DNA of 64,000 bases from Thiocapsa roseilacustris. Its GTDB lineage: Bacteria; Pseudomonadota; Gammaproteobacteria; Chromatiales; Chromatiaceae. Below the pieces are notes generated by a model that saw only the letters and a program-made list of their open reading frames with translations, had not been told where the DNA came from and did not search any database. Every line of letters begins with the position of its first letter. The stretch's first letter is position 1. The stretch is from assembly GCF_041903755.1 (NCBI RefSeq), contig NZ_JBBWVE010000013.1, forward strand, positions 62,001 through 126,000, written 5' to 3'. A program made the translations under genes and the position numbers. Below are positions 9,399-18,773 of the stretch, piece after piece.

Positions 9399-10355
9399 TC
9401 AGTAACGAACCAAGACCGAACCCCAGGTGAAACCGCCACCGAAGGCTTCCATCAGGACGAGCTCGCCGCGTTGAATACGACCGTCGCGCACCGCTTGATC
9501 AAATGCCAGCGGAATCGATGCGGCCGAGGTGTTGCCGTGCTCGGCCACCGTGACCACGACACGCTCCATCGGCAGATCCAGTTTACGCGCGGTCGCCTGG
9601 ATGATGCGGATATTCGCCTGGTGCGGGATCAACCAGTCGATGTCTGACTTGTCCAGACCGGCGGCCTCGAGGGTCTCGTCGACGATGCGACCGAGCGTCG
9701 TGACGGCGACCCGGAAGACCTCGTTGCCCTTCATCTCCATGAATCGGGCATCGGGGCGCCCGTTGCCGAGGCCGCCCGGGACCTGAAGCAGGTCCTTGTA
9801 GGCACCGTCGGCATGCAGATGCGTCGAAACGATGCCCGGCTCGTCCGCCGCCTCCAAAACGACCGCCCCTGCGCCGTCTCCGAAGAGCACGCAGGTCCCA
9901 CGGTCCTCCCAGTTGAGGATGCGCGAGAGTGTCTCGGCCCCGACCACCAGAACCCGTTTCGCGGCGCCGGTTCGGATAAACTTATCGGCAACCCCGACAG
10001 CATAGACAAAACCCGTGCAGACCGCCTGAAGATCGAAGGCCGGACAGCCGTGCACGCCGAGGCGCTGCTGCAAAAGACAGGCTGTGCTCGGAAAAAACTG
10101 GTCGGGCGTGGTGGTGGCGACGATGATCAGGTCGATGTCAGACGGTTGCAGACCGGCCGCATCGAGTGCTCGTCGGGCGGCTGCCTCGGCGAGATCGCAA
10201 CAGGTCTCGCCCTCGGAAACCAGATGGCGCTTCTCGATGCCTGTGCGCTCGAAGATCCAGGCCGCCGTGGTGTCGACGATCGCCTCAAGATCTGCATTCG
10301 TCATCGTCCGAACCGGGAGATGACTCCCGGTCCCCAGGATGCGCGAGTAAATCAT
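9399..10355 (-). CDS. fabH: 3-oxoacyl-ACP synthase III
   Basis: 318 residues. Starts fatty acid chains by condensing acetyl-CoA with malonyl-ACP. The catalytic Cys (LQAVCTGFVYA), His (LIPHQANIRI) and Asn (EHGNTSAASIP) are all in place. The start codon shares a base with the plsX stop (TGATG), so translation is coupled. Its product, acetoacetyl-ACP, feeds the fabG and fabF products encoded downstream. Confidence 0.97.
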   Translation of the reverse strand: MIYSRILGTGSHLPVRTMTNADLEAIVDTTAAWIFERTGIEKRHLVSEGETCCDLAEAAARRALDAAGLQPSDIDLIIVATTTPDQFFPSTACLLQQRLGVHGCPAFDLQAVCTGFVYAVGVADKFIRTGAAKRVLVVGAETLSRILNWEDRGTCVLFGDGAGAVVLEAADEPGIVSTHLHADGAYKDLLQVPGGLGNGRPDARFMEMKGNEVFRVAVTTLGRIVDETLEAAGLDKSDIDWLIPHQANIRIIQATARKLDLPMERVVVTVAEHGNTSAASIPLAFDQAVRDGRIQRGELVLMEAFGGGFTWGSVLVRY

Positions 10356-11383
10356 CAGGCGATGGCCTTATAGTGTCCGCTGTCGAGGTGTCGGCCGACT
10401 TGCTCGCCGATCCGCTTGGGGATGTTAGCGTGAATCTCCTTCAGCGCAATATGGATCGCGTTCTCGAACGCGATCTCGTCCGCACCGCCGTGACTCTTGA
10501 TCACGATTCCCCGTAGGCCGAGAAGGCTGGCACCATTGTAGCGGCGGGGGTCCATCGTGCGGCGAAACTGCTTGAGAATCGGCATTGCGACCAGCCCCGC
10601 GGCCCGGCCGAACCAGGAGCGCTTGAACTGTGCGCTCAAGGAATGTCGGACAAACTTGGCCACCCCTTCGCTGCATTTGAGCGCCACGTTCCCGACGAAC
10701 CCATCGGCGACGACCACGTCGATATCGTCGAGAAAGATCCCGTCGCCCTCGATGTAACCGACATAGTTCAGGCTGCTGCGCAGCAGCAGCTCGTTGGCCT
10801 GCTTGACTTGTTCGTTGCCCTTGATTTCTTCCTGACCGATGTTCAGGAGCGCGACCCTCGGTGCAGCGACGCCTTCGACGGCGGTTACCAACTCGCTACC
10901 CATCACGGCAAACTGGAACAGATGCTCGGCCGTGCAATCGACATTCGCACCCAGATCGAGCATGTGGGTATGCCCGTGCAGGGACGGCACTGCTGTGATG
11001 ATTGCCGGGCGGTCGACCATCGGCAAGGTCTTGAGGACGAAACGCGCGGTCGCCATCAGCGCCCCGGTGTTTCCGGCGCTGACGCAGGCGCCGGCCTCTC
11101 CCTCATTCACCAAGTCGATGGCGACGCGCATCGAGGAATCCTTCTTTCCTCTGAGTGCCTTGGAGGGCGACTCGTCCATTCCGACTTCCTGAGTCGTCGG
11201 GCGAATCGTCAGTCGAGTCCGATCGGCGTTACCGAGATGCGCGGTGATCTTGGCCTCGTCGCCGACGAGGATCAGATCGACGCGCTCGCAGTCCGCGAGG
11301 AAACGCAATGCGGCCGCCACGACTACGCCGGGGCCGTGGTCACCGCCCATGGCGTCGAGCGCGATTGTCGACACCGATCCCAT
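10355..11383 (-). CDS. plsX: Phosphate acyltransferase PlsX
   Basis: 342 residues; converts acyl-ACP to acyl-phosphate for phospholipid synthesis. The signature N-terminus TIALDAMGGDHGP, the segment with VSAGNTGALMA and the ADGFVGNV motif are present. I chose the ATG at 11383 because the family begins immediately before IALDAMGGD; the ribosome site there is weak, and an in-frame start at 11449 would overlap rpmF. The rpmF-plsX-fabH order is conserved across proteobacteria. Confidence 0.95.
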   Translation of the reverse strand: MGSVSTIALDAMGGDHGPGVVVAAALRFLADCERVDLILVGDEAKITAHLGNADRTRLTIRPTTQEVGMDESPSKALRGKKDSSMRVAIDLVNEGEAGACVSAGNTGALMATARFVLKTLPMVDRPAIITAVPSLHGHTHMLDLGANVDCTAEHLFQFAVMGSELVTAVEGVAAPRVALLNIGQEEIKGNEQVKQANELLLRSSLNYVGYIEGDGIFLDDIDVVVADGFVGNVALKCSEGVAKFVRHSLSAQFKRSWFGRAAGLVAMPILKQFRRTMDPRRYNGASLLGLRGIVIKSHGGADEIAFENAIHIALKEIHANIPKRIGEQVGRHLDSGHYKAIA

Positions 11384-11445
11384 CCCAGGAAGGTTCGAGC
11401 TGCGGATGTGTGCTGGATCGAGAGCCCCGAGGCGACCGCGTGAGG

Positions 11446-11622
11446 TCACTCAGAGCGATCCAGAACCTTGCGACCCCGGTAGAAACCGTCCGGCGTCACA
11501 TGGTGGCGAAGATGCGTCTCGCCGCTGGTCGGATCCACCGACAAGGTCGGCTTGCTCAGGGCGTCATGCGAGCGACGCATACCGCGCTTGGACGGGGTTT
11601 TTCGATTTTGCTGAACGGCCAT
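11446..11622 (-). CDS. rpmF: 50S ribosomal protein L32
   Basis: 58 residues, read directly from the minus strand: it begins MAVQQNRKTPSKRGMRRSHD and ends GRKVLDRSE. This is a typical L32 with the basic KRGMRRSHD segment. It lacks the two CxxC zinc pairs, so it is the zinc-free form. A GGAG ribosome site precedes the ATG. The place between yceD and plsX is the canonical one. Confidence 0.96.
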   Translation of the reverse strand: MAVQQNRKTPSKRGMRRSHDALSKPTLSVDPTSGETHLRHHVTPDGFYRGRKVLDRSE

Positions 11623-11761
11623 CTTTGGTCTCCGAATGAAGCGCGGCCGCCGCTAGGGCGAGAGCGCGATCTGTTATCCAATTCGTCAATACCGTCGGGC
11701 GCCGCACCCGGGACCCGCTTATGGTCCGCCCATAGCTCGTCGTCGGGATCGTGCCATGGAC

Positions 11762-12352
11762 TCATGTCTGCGGCGGTCGCTTGAGTGCCGCCAGGATCTC
11801 GAAGGGCCGGCGTTTCGCGTCCGACCCCGCTGCCCCGTCTCCTACCGATGCTGCCGTCTCCTCACCCTCGATCGGGCGCGCTGCACAGGACCCGAGAGGA
11901 TGGCGCGGGATCGCGGGGAGCGCCAACAGCAGCTCGTCCTCGACGAAATCCATTGGATTGAGCCGCTCATCGGTGACCATCCAAGGGTCGAGATCCTCGG
12001 GCAGATCGAGGGCGTCTTCGTCCCGGCGGATCAGCGCCAGCGCAATGGGAGCCTCGACCGGAACCTCGACCTCGTCGAGGCAGCGTTGGCAACGCAACCG
12101 TAAGCTCGCACGCACGCGCCCCGTCACGATGCACCGACCCTTTCGATCCCGAGCGAACAGCAGCTCATAGCTAGCCGCGTCGGCGGTCGCGGAATCGTCG
12201 AGTGCCGAATCGGATTCCGGCAGAGCGCGCTCCAGACCGTCCGTGGCGGCGGCAAGCCGCGGCAGTTGACTCAGCAACACATCACCGTTGAAGGCCAGCT
12301 CACGGCGACATGCCTGCCAAGGGTCGATCGGATCAAGAGGTGTGCCCGACAT
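11762..12352 (-). CDS. yceD: YceD family protein (DUF177), large rRNA accumulation protein
   Basis: 196 residues. The central segment LRLRCQRCLDEVEVPVEAP with its paired cysteines and the following DLPEDLDPWMV/NPMDFVEDELLLALP segment are the hallmarks of DUF177/YceD. E. coli YceD affects 23S rRNA accumulation. I chose the ATG at 12352; a longer frame to 12403 would run into a repeat element. The 139-bp gap to rpmF holds no other gene that I can see. Confidence 0.9.
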   Translation of the reverse strand: MSGTPLDPIDPWQACRRELAFNGDVLLSQLPRLAAATDGLERALPESDSALDDSATADAASYELLFARDRKGRCIVTGRVRASLRLRCQRCLDEVEVPVEAPIALALIRRDEDALDLPEDLDPWMVTDERLNPMDFVEDELLLALPAIPRHPLGSCAARPIEGEETAASVGDGAAGSDAKRRPFEILAALKRPPQT

Positions 12353-12393
12353 AAGCGCGCAAAAGTAGCGCAAATTGGATCGCAGCGTCAACC

Positions 12394-12590
12394 TAAACCG
12401 CACCGCGCCCGGTGCGGTGTGCGTCGTTTGGTGAAGTCGCTTGGCCGCGCCGGCTCCGACGACTGTCGGAGCCGGCGCGGTTTAAAGCATTAAGAATACT
12501 AAATTTCAAACCGCGTCTCACCGAGATCGAGGACAACTCCGAAGCCAAAAGCAACGTGAAAATGACGCATGTCGCTCTGGACGCGGTTTA
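12394..12590 (+). repeat. Family A bimodular palindromic element, copy R1
   Basis: Two palindromic modules, each bounded by AAACCGC/GCGGTTT, joined by an AT-rich core near 12484-12507. Orientation is module A then module B. Module A contains a perfect 16-bp stem (12445-12460 with 12465-12480, loop GACT). Its right end supplies the TAA stop codon (12590-12588, minus strand) of oadB. Confidence 0.92.
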
Positions 12591-13721
12591 GGCACCCACG
12601 AGGGCGAGCAAGACGCCGGCGGCGACCGCCGACCCGATCACACCCGCAACATTCGGACCCATGGCATGCATCAGCAGAAAATTGTGGTGGTTCTCGTCCA
12701 GCCCGACCTTGTTCACGACCCGCGCAGCCATGGGTACTGCCGAGACGCCTGCCGCACCGATCAGGGGGTTCACCTTCCCCCCGCTGAGACGACACATGAT
12801 CTTGCCCATGATGACTCCGGACGCCGTACCGATGCTGAAGGCGACGGCGCCGAGCACCAGGATCCCCAAGGTCTGCGTCGTCAGAAAGAGCTCGCCCGAG
12901 AGCTTGGAGCCGATCGCCAGACCCAAGAGGATGGTGACGACGTTGATGATCTCGTTCTGAGCCGCACGACTGAGACGCTCCACCACCCCGCTTTCGCGCA
13001 GGAGATTACCCAATGTGAGCATTCCGATCAGCGGGGCTGCCGAGGGCAACAGCAGGGCGCAGAGAAAGAGCACGACGAGGGGAAAGAGGATCCGCTCCAA
13101 GCGCGAGACGGGGCGCAGCTGCTCCATGACGACACCGCGCTCCGCCTTGGTCGTCAAGGCACGCATGATCGGAGGCTGAATGATCGGCACCAGTGCCATG
13201 TAGGAATAGGCAGCGACCGCGATCGCGCCGAGGAGATCGGGGGCGAGGCGCGAAGCCAAAAAGATGGCGGTCGGCCCGTCCGCCCCGCCGATGATGCCGA
13301 TGGCGGCGGCATCCGCCAGACTGAAGTCGAACCCGGGCAGCAGGTTGAGGGCAAGTGCACCGATCAGGGTCGCAAAGATCCCGAACTGCGCCGCAGCCCC
13401 GAGGATCAAGGTCGAGGGTCTGGCGATCAGGGCGCTGAAGTCGGTCAGTGCACCGACGCCTAGGAAGATGAGCAGCGGAAAGATCCCGGTTTCGACCCCG
13501 ACGTGATAGATCATCCCGATCATTCCGTCCGGCCCGGCCATCCCGGCGACCGGGATGTTCGCGAGGATCGCACCGAAGCCGATGGGCAGCAGCAGAAGCG
13601 GCTCGAAGCGTTTGGCGATCGCCAAATAGATGAGACCGACGCCGACCAGGAGCATAAGTAGCTCGCGCCAGGTGATGTTGGCGACACCGGTGGACTGCCA
13701 GAGGGTGAGAAGCGCCTCCAT
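12588..13721 (-). CDS. oadB: Sodium-pumping oxaloacetate decarboxylase beta subunit
   Basis: 377 residues, strongly hydrophobic with many membrane segments. This is the subunit that decarboxylates carboxybiotin and exports sodium. The conserved GGADGPTAIFLAS segment with its aspartate and the NVAGVIGSAVAAG ending are family hallmarks. It follows oadA by 6 bp. Its TAA stop codon belongs to the repeat element R1, so the ancestral stop has been overwritten or split without changing the protein end. Confidence 0.94.
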   Translation of the reverse strand: MEALLTLWQSTGVANITWRELLMLLVGVGLIYLAIAKRFEPLLLLPIGFGAILANIPVAGMAGPDGMIGMIYHVGVETGIFPLLIFLGVGALTDFSALIARPSTLILGAAAQFGIFATLIGALALNLLPGFDFSLADAAAIGIIGGADGPTAIFLASRLAPDLLGAIAVAAYSYMALVPIIQPPIMRALTTKAERGVVMEQLRPVSRLERILFPLVVLFLCALLLPSAAPLIGMLTLGNLLRESGVVERLSRAAQNEIINVVTILLGLAIGSKLSGELFLTTQTLGILVLGAVAFSIGTASGVIMGKIMCRLSGGKVNPLIGAAGVSAVPMAARVVNKVGLDENHHNFLLMHAMGPNVAGVIGSAVAAGVLLALVGA

Positions 13722-13727
13722 ACCCGC

Positions 13728-15518
13728 TTAGCCCAGGGTCAGCAACGTCTGGCCGACTTGAAGGCTGTCGCCCTCCTTCACCGAGACCGCAAGCACGGTG
13801 CCGGCTTCGGGCGAGCGGACCTCGGCCTCCATCTTCATGGCCTCGAGCACCATGATCAGCTCCCCGGAGGCGATGACCTGACCCGGTTTAACCTTGACCG
13901 CCATCACGGTCCCGGCAAGCGGGGCCGGCACGTCCCGGCCGGCAGCGGGGGGCGGCAAAGCGGCGCTCGGCACGGCGGCGAGCTGCTCGACCGCACCTTC
14001 CGGGGAGACCAGGACATGGTAGCTGTGGCCGTCGACCTCCACCCGATAGCGCTCGGCGACGGAGGCGGCGACCGCAGGCGGTGTCGGCGTGGTCTCCGCG
14101 ACGGCCGGACGAACCGGCTCATTCCAAGGCGGCGGCTCGAAGACACTCGGATTCCCGCGATTCTCCAGGAACTTATGCCCGACCTGGGGAAACAGCGCAT
14201 AAGTCAGGACATCATCCACGACATCCGAGGCAAGCCTGATGGAGCGCTCCTTGGCCAGGCGTTGCAGCTCTGTAGTGAGCACATCGAGCTCGGGCGTGAG
14301 ATTGTCGGCCGGACGGCAGGTGATCGGTGTCTCGCCTGCGGCCAGGACGCGCTGCTGAAGCTCGACGTTCACCGGGGCCGGGGTTGCACCGTACTCGCCC
14401 TTGAGGACCCCTGCGGTCTCGTTGGTGATGCTCTTGTAGCGCTCGCCCATCAAGACGTTGAGCACGGCCTGGCTGCCGACGATCTGAGATGTCGGCGTCA
14501 CCAAGGGGATATACCCAAGCTCCTCGCGGACCTTGGGGATCTCGGCAAGAACGGCGTCGAGACGGTCGGTGGCCCCCTGCTCGCGGAGCTGGTTCTCCAT
14601 GTTGGTGAGCATGCCGCCGGGCACTTGAGCGACCAGGATGCGCGAGTCCACACCCCTGAGCGCCCCCTCGAACTTGGCGTACTTCTTACGGACCACCCGG
14701 AAATAGGCCGCGATCTCTTCCAGCAGAGGGAGATTCAATCCGGTCGAGCGATCCGTGTCTTCCAGGATGGCGACCACCGACTCGGTCGGCGAGTGGCCAT
14801 AGGTCATACTCATCGAGGAGATGGCGGTATCGACCATGTCGATACCCGCCTCGGCCGCCTTCAGGATCGTGCCGGTACTCATACCGGTCGTGGCATGGCT
14901 ATGCATGGCGATCGGGACGCTGCAGATCGCCTTCAACCGGGTGACTAGGGCCTCGGCGACATAAGGTTTAAGCAGACCCGCCATGTCCTTGATGCAGATT
15001 GAATGGCAACCCATGTCCTCGAGTCGACGGCCCATGTCGATCCAGTACCCCAGATCGTGCACCGGGCTGACCGTGTAGGACATGGTGCCTTGAGCATGCT
15101 TGCCGGTGGCCAAGACGGCCTTCACCGAGGTCTCGAGGTTGCGCACGTCGTTCATGGCATCGAAGATGCGGAAGACGTCGATCCCGTTGAGGGCGGCGCG
15201 CTCCACGAAGGTCTCGACCAGATCGTCGGCATAGTGTCGGTAGCCGAGCAGGTTCTGCCCTCTCAGCAGCATCTGCTGAGGCGTTTTGGGCATCGCGGAC
15301 TTGATCAGGCGCAGCCGCTCCCAGGGGTCTTCGCCGAGATAACGGATGCAGGCGTCGAAGGTCGCCCCGCCCCAGCTCTCGAGCGACCAATAGCCGACCT
15401 CGTCCAGCTTAGGCGCGATGGGGAGCATGTCCTCGATGCGCAGACGGGTCGCGAGCAGCGACTGGTGAGAATCGCGCAGGACGACCTCGGTGATCGCAAG
15501 TCGGTTGGATGGCTTCAT
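13728..15518 (-). CDS. oadA: Oxaloacetate decarboxylase alpha subunit (biotin carboxyltransferase)
   Basis: 596 residues. The N-terminal carboxyltransferase domain (metal-binding LRDSHQSLLATR, KDMAGLLKPY, MHSHATTGMS) transfers CO2 from oxaloacetate to biotin; the C-terminal biotinyl domain carries the EAMKMEAEV attachment site about 35 residues from the end. A proline/alanine-rich linker lies between them. I chose the ATG at 15518 because the family starts close to ITEVVLRDSHQS; a frame extending upstream to 15812 is not protein-like. Methylmalonyl-CoA decarboxylase or a pyruvate carboxylase B subunit are less likely given oadG and oadB beside it. Confidence 0.95.
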   Translation of the reverse strand: MKPSNRLAITEVVLRDSHQSLLATRLRIEDMLPIAPKLDEVGYWSLESWGGATFDACIRYLGEDPWERLRLIKSAMPKTPQQMLLRGQNLLGYRHYADDLVETFVERAALNGIDVFRIFDAMNDVRNLETSVKAVLATGKHAQGTMSYTVSPVHDLGYWIDMGRRLEDMGCHSICIKDMAGLLKPYVAEALVTRLKAICSVPIAMHSHATTGMSTGTILKAAEAGIDMVDTAISSMSMTYGHSPTESVVAILEDTDRSTGLNLPLLEEIAAYFRVVRKKYAKFEGALRGVDSRILVAQVPGGMLTNMENQLREQGATDRLDAVLAEIPKVREELGYIPLVTPTSQIVGSQAVLNVLMGERYKSITNETAGVLKGEYGATPAPVNVELQQRVLAAGETPITCRPADNLTPELDVLTTELQRLAKERSIRLASDVVDDVLTYALFPQVGHKFLENRGNPSVFEPPPWNEPVRPAVAETTPTPPAVAASVAERYRVEVDGHSYHVLVSPEGAVEQLAAVPSAALPPPAAGRDVPAPLAGTVMAVKVKPGQVIASGELIMVLEAMKMEAEVRSPEAGTVLAVSVKEGDSLQVGQTLLTLG

Positions 15519-15687
15519 GCGGGACTCGATCTGGGGTTGAGTGATGCTCGATCGGCAAGGCACGCGCCGATCGCTGCCCATGGGACGAAGGGGTCCGTCA
15601 TCCTCGGGCGGTAGAGCACTGAAACGACGCGATGCGGGAGACGAGCGCAAGGCTCCGATCGCGGCACGACTCGGCTCGGTCGTTGCG

Positions 15688-15954
15688 TCAAGGGCGATGA
15701 CGTCGGCGATACGCCCGGATCGCCGCGCCGACGACCGCAACCAGCCGCTCGTCGTCCGCAGACGGGGGGGGTGCGGCCGTATGGGCCGCGACCCTGGTCG
15801 CCGGGAGCGCATCCTCGGGACCCCAGCGTGCCACCGCCTTCGACATCAGCACCAGCAGGCCGACCAGCGTCAAGAGGAACGTAAAGACGATCCCCAAGCC
15901 GATGGCCATCAGCCAGAGGCCCTCGATCAACAGATCCGCAACGGCAGCGTCCAT
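15688..15954 (-). CDS. oadG: Oxaloacetate decarboxylase gamma subunit
   Basis: 88 residues: one membrane helix (about residues 15-37, with GLGIVFTFLLTLVGLLVLMS) then a short polar tail ending with basic residues (RAYRRRHRP). This is the usual plan of OadG, which assembles the alpha and beta subunits. It lies 15 bp after purA and 169 bp before oadA. Confidence 0.88.
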   Translation of the reverse strand: MDAAVADLLIEGLWLMAIGLGIVFTFLLTLVGLLVLMSKAVARWGPEDALPATRVAAHTAAPPPSADDERLVAVVGAAIRAYRRRHRP

Positions 15955-15969
15955 AGCGTCAGGCAGGCA

Positions 15970-17265
15970 TCAGACATCGAAGGGGTTGCGACGGACCAGG
16001 GTCTCGACCCGGTCAGGGCCCGTGGAGACGAGATCGATCGGAACCCCGCCCAACTGCTCGATGGTCTCGAGATAGGCACGCGCCGTGGCGGGCAGCGCAT
16101 CGTACGAGGTCGTGCCGACAGTGGATTCCGACCAACCCGGCACCTCGAGGTAGCGCGGCTCGCACCGCTCGAACGCGTCGGACCCGACCGGAGGTGTCTC
16201 GACCTCCTCGCCGTCGACGACATAGCTCGTGCAGATCTTGAGGGTGTCCATACCGTCGAGCACGTCGAGCTTGGTGATACAGATGCCGGTGACGCTGTTG
16301 ATGGCGAGCGATCGTTTCAGCGCAACCATATCGAGCCAACCGCAGCGACGCTTGCGCCCGGTGGTCGCACCGAATTCGTTGCCGCGCTTGCCCAGAAGCT
16401 CGCCAACGTCGTCGAACAGCTCCGTCGGGAAAGGGCCGGCGCCGACGCGCGTAGTGTAGGCCTTGACGATCCCCAGGACATAATCCAGGTCGCGAGGCCC
16501 GACACCGCTGCCGCTGGCTGCCCCGCCGGCGGTCGTCGTGGACGAGGTCACGTAGGGATAGGTGCCGTGATCGATGTCGAGCAGGGCACCCTGGGCGCCC
16601 TCGAAGAGGACATCTTTTCCTTCGGCCCGGCAGCTGTGCAGATAGCCGGGCACATCCATCACGAGTGGCCGCAGCACCTCGGCATGACCGAGGTACTCAT
16701 CGAGGACCGCGTCATAGGACAGCGTGGGGGCCTTGAAGTAATGCTCGAGCATGAAGTTATGATACTCCATGACCTCGCGCAAGCGCTCTTTGAAGTGTTC
16801 GGTGTCGAGAAGCTCGCCGAGGCGGATGCCGCGCCGCGCGGTCTTGTCTTCATAGGCCGGGCCGATGCCTCGACCGGTGGTCCCGATCGCCTTGGCGCCG
16901 CGCGCCAGCTCGCGCGCCTGGTCGAGGGCGATGTGGTAGGGCAGGATCAGTGGACAGGCTGCACTGATCCCGAGCCGCTCGCGGGCCGGCACGCCGGAGG
17001 CTTCGAGCATGGCGAGCTCTTCCTGCAGCGCCGAGGGCGAGAGCACCACGCCGTTGCCGATCAAGCAGCGCACGCCCTCGCGCAGCACGCCGGACGGGAC
17101 CAGATGCAGCACGGTCTTCACGCCGTCGATGACCAAGGTGTGCCCAGCATTGTGGCCCCCTTGAAACCGCACCACGACCGAGGCCCGATCGGTGAGCAGG
17201 TCCACCACTTTACCTTTCCCTTCATCACCCCATTGGGTGCCGATTACAACGACGTTGTTGCCCAT
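15970..17265 (-). CDS. purA: Adenylosuccinate synthetase
   Basis: 431 residues, full length. Joins IMP and aspartate using GTP on the way to AMP. The N-terminal GTQWGDEGKGKVVD and FQGGHNAGHTL motifs and the TSSTTTAGGAASGSGVG region are diagnostic. It starts 10 bp after hisZ ends. The hflC-yjeT-(hisZ)-purA order is conserved in gammaproteobacteria such as Pseudomonas. Confidence 0.98.
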   Translation of the reverse strand: MGNNVVVIGTQWGDEGKGKVVDLLTDRASVVVRFQGGHNAGHTLVIDGVKTVLHLVPSGVLREGVRCLIGNGVVLSPSALQEELAMLEASGVPARERLGISAACPLILPYHIALDQARELARGAKAIGTTGRGIGPAYEDKTARRGIRLGELLDTEHFKERLREVMEYHNFMLEHYFKAPTLSYDAVLDEYLGHAEVLRPLVMDVPGYLHSCRAEGKDVLFEGAQGALLDIDHGTYPYVTSSTTTAGGAASGSGVGPRDLDYVLGIVKAYTTRVGAGPFPTELFDDVGELLGKRGNEFGATTGRKRRCGWLDMVALKRSLAINSVTGICITKLDVLDGMDTLKICTSYVVDGEEVETPPVGSDAFERCEPRYLEVPGWSESTVGTTSYDALPATARAYLETIEQLGGVPIDLVSTGPDRVETLVRRNPFDV

Positions 17266-17275
17266 CTTTAGTCAT

Positions 17276-18460
17276 CTACTCCGCGAGGATATCGTCTAGT
17301 TCCCAACGCCCGTCACGTTCGACCAGCGCCTGCCGGCAGCCCGGATCGCGCAGATCCTGCGCGAGCCCGGGGAGCGCATGGATCACGCGCCGCCCGGAGG
17401 CACGGAGCCGATCGATGGCCTCCTGCAACGCCGGCGCGGCCGACCAAGGCGCGTAGATCGCCGCGTCGCTCGTGTCGGCGCGTTGCCCGTGGCGCAGCAA
17501 CTCCTTCAAATCCGTACTGAACCCGACCGCGGGACGTGCTCGGCCGAAGACGCGTCCGATGTCGTCGTAACGCCCGCCGCGCGCGATCTCCAGACCCCAG
17601 CCGGGAACGAAGGCGGCAAAAACCGCTCCTGTCTTATACCGGTAACCGCGCAGCTCCGCCAGATCGTAATGGATGGAAACATCGGGGAGCCAGCGACCGA
17701 GCTCGTCGGCGAGTCGGCGCAGGTCGTCGACCGCCGCGCGTACCGGACGATCGGCGTCGCGCAAGAGTATTTCGGCACGCGTGAGCGCATCCGACCCGTT
17801 GAGCTCGGCCAAGGCGGACAGCATGCGCGCCGGAGCGCCGCCGAGGCCAAGCTCCGCGATCAGTCTCTCGATCTCGGGGACGGCCTTGCGCTGCAGTGCA
17901 TCGAACAGCGCGTGCTCCCCGGCCGGCGACAATCCGGCTTGCCGGGCGAGACCGCGATAGATGCCGACGTGCCCCAGATCCAGGTAGGTCTCGCGAATCC
18001 CGGCGGCCCGCAAGGTCAGCATGATCAGACGCAGGATCTCGGTATCGCTCTCGATCCCCGAGTGCCCGTAGATCTCGGCGCCGATCTGCAAAGGGCTGCG
18101 CGTGCCGGCGAATCCGTCGCTGCGGGTATGCAGAACGGTCCCGAGATAACACAACCGAGTCGGTGCATCACGTCGGAGATGGTGAGCGTCGATCCGGGCG
18201 ACCTGCGGGGTCATGTCGGCACGCACGCCGAGCAGGCGCCCGCTGAGCTGGTCGGTCAGCTTGAAGGTTTGAAGGTCGAGATCCTGACCGGTTCCGGTCA
18301 GGAGCGACTCGAGATAGTCGATGAAGGGCGGGATAACGAGCTCGTAGCCCCAGCTCGCATAGAGATCCAACAGCTCGCGCCGCAGCGTCTCCATGACCCG
18401 CGCCTGCGCAGGCAGTACCTCGTCGATCCCGGCCGGCAGCAGCCAGCGTTCCTCGTTCAT
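17276..18460 (-). CDS. hisZ: ATP phosphoribosyltransferase regulatory subunit
   Basis: 394 residues. A catalytically inactive HisRS-like protein that pairs with short-form HisG in the first step of histidine synthesis. The N-terminal LPAGIDEVLPAQA, the class II tRNA-synthetase-like motif 2 region (RADMTPQVARIDAH) and RGGRYDDIGRVFGRARPAVGFS near the C-terminus support it. I chose the ATG at 18460, which gives the standard N-terminus; an in-frame extension to 18589 crosses a repeat. It implies a short HisG elsewhere in the genome. Confidence 0.93.
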   Translation of the reverse strand: MNEERWLLPAGIDEVLPAQARVMETLRRELLDLYASWGYELVIPPFIDYLESLLTGTGQDLDLQTFKLTDQLSGRLLGVRADMTPQVARIDAHHLRRDAPTRLCYLGTVLHTRSDGFAGTRSPLQIGAEIYGHSGIESDTEILRLIMLTLRAAGIRETYLDLGHVGIYRGLARQAGLSPAGEHALFDALQRKAVPEIERLIAELGLGGAPARMLSALAELNGSDALTRAEILLRDADRPVRAAVDDLRRLADELGRWLPDVSIHYDLAELRGYRYKTGAVFAAFVPGWGLEIARGGRYDDIGRVFGRARPAVGFSTDLKELLRHGQRADTSDAAIYAPWSAAPALQEAIDRLRASGRRVIHALPGLAQDLRDPGCRQALVERDGRWELDDILAE

Positions 18461-18773
18461 GCGTTCAGTAGCCCCGGTTGGGAAGGGTTCAGAAATCAGC
18501 AAAACAACTCGACGAGAGAATACCCTTGCCACGGTGATCGTTGTCGTAATCGTAATCGAGAACGCGGCCTTGCTCATAGCTCCGGCCACCGTGGCACGTG
18601 GCGCAGAGCGCCGCCGGGCATGCGTGACACCGCAGAGCGGGTGTCACGAGCGACTGGAGTTTTGGTTGGCCGATGTTACGAGCGAGTCCGACAACGACAA
18701 CGATTCTGTGCTCAACTCATTTCTGACACGTTACTTCTTCGATCAACCAGCGACGCACCTCGGACGAAGGGCA
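18461..18773. other. 313-bp intergenic stretch, hisZ to yjeT
   Basis: It holds a family B repeat pair with widely spaced arms (ATCGTTGTCG at 18537-18546 and CGACAACGAT at 18695-18704) and a separate small hairpin (GTGACACC at 18624-18631 with GGTGTCAC at 18640-18647). I see no credible gene in it. Confidence 0.6.
18537..18704. repeat. Family B repeat, copy B2, arms 148 bp apart
   Basis: The left arm reads ATCGTTGTCGTAATCG and the right arm CCGACAACGACAACGAT. Compared with copy B1 the arms are further apart, as if other sequence had been inserted between them or only the ends had been kept. Confidence 0.6.

Noticed and set aside
13758..14948. Open frame on the plus strand opposite oadA
   Set aside because: Antisense shadow of the biotin carboxyltransferase gene; no motif support.
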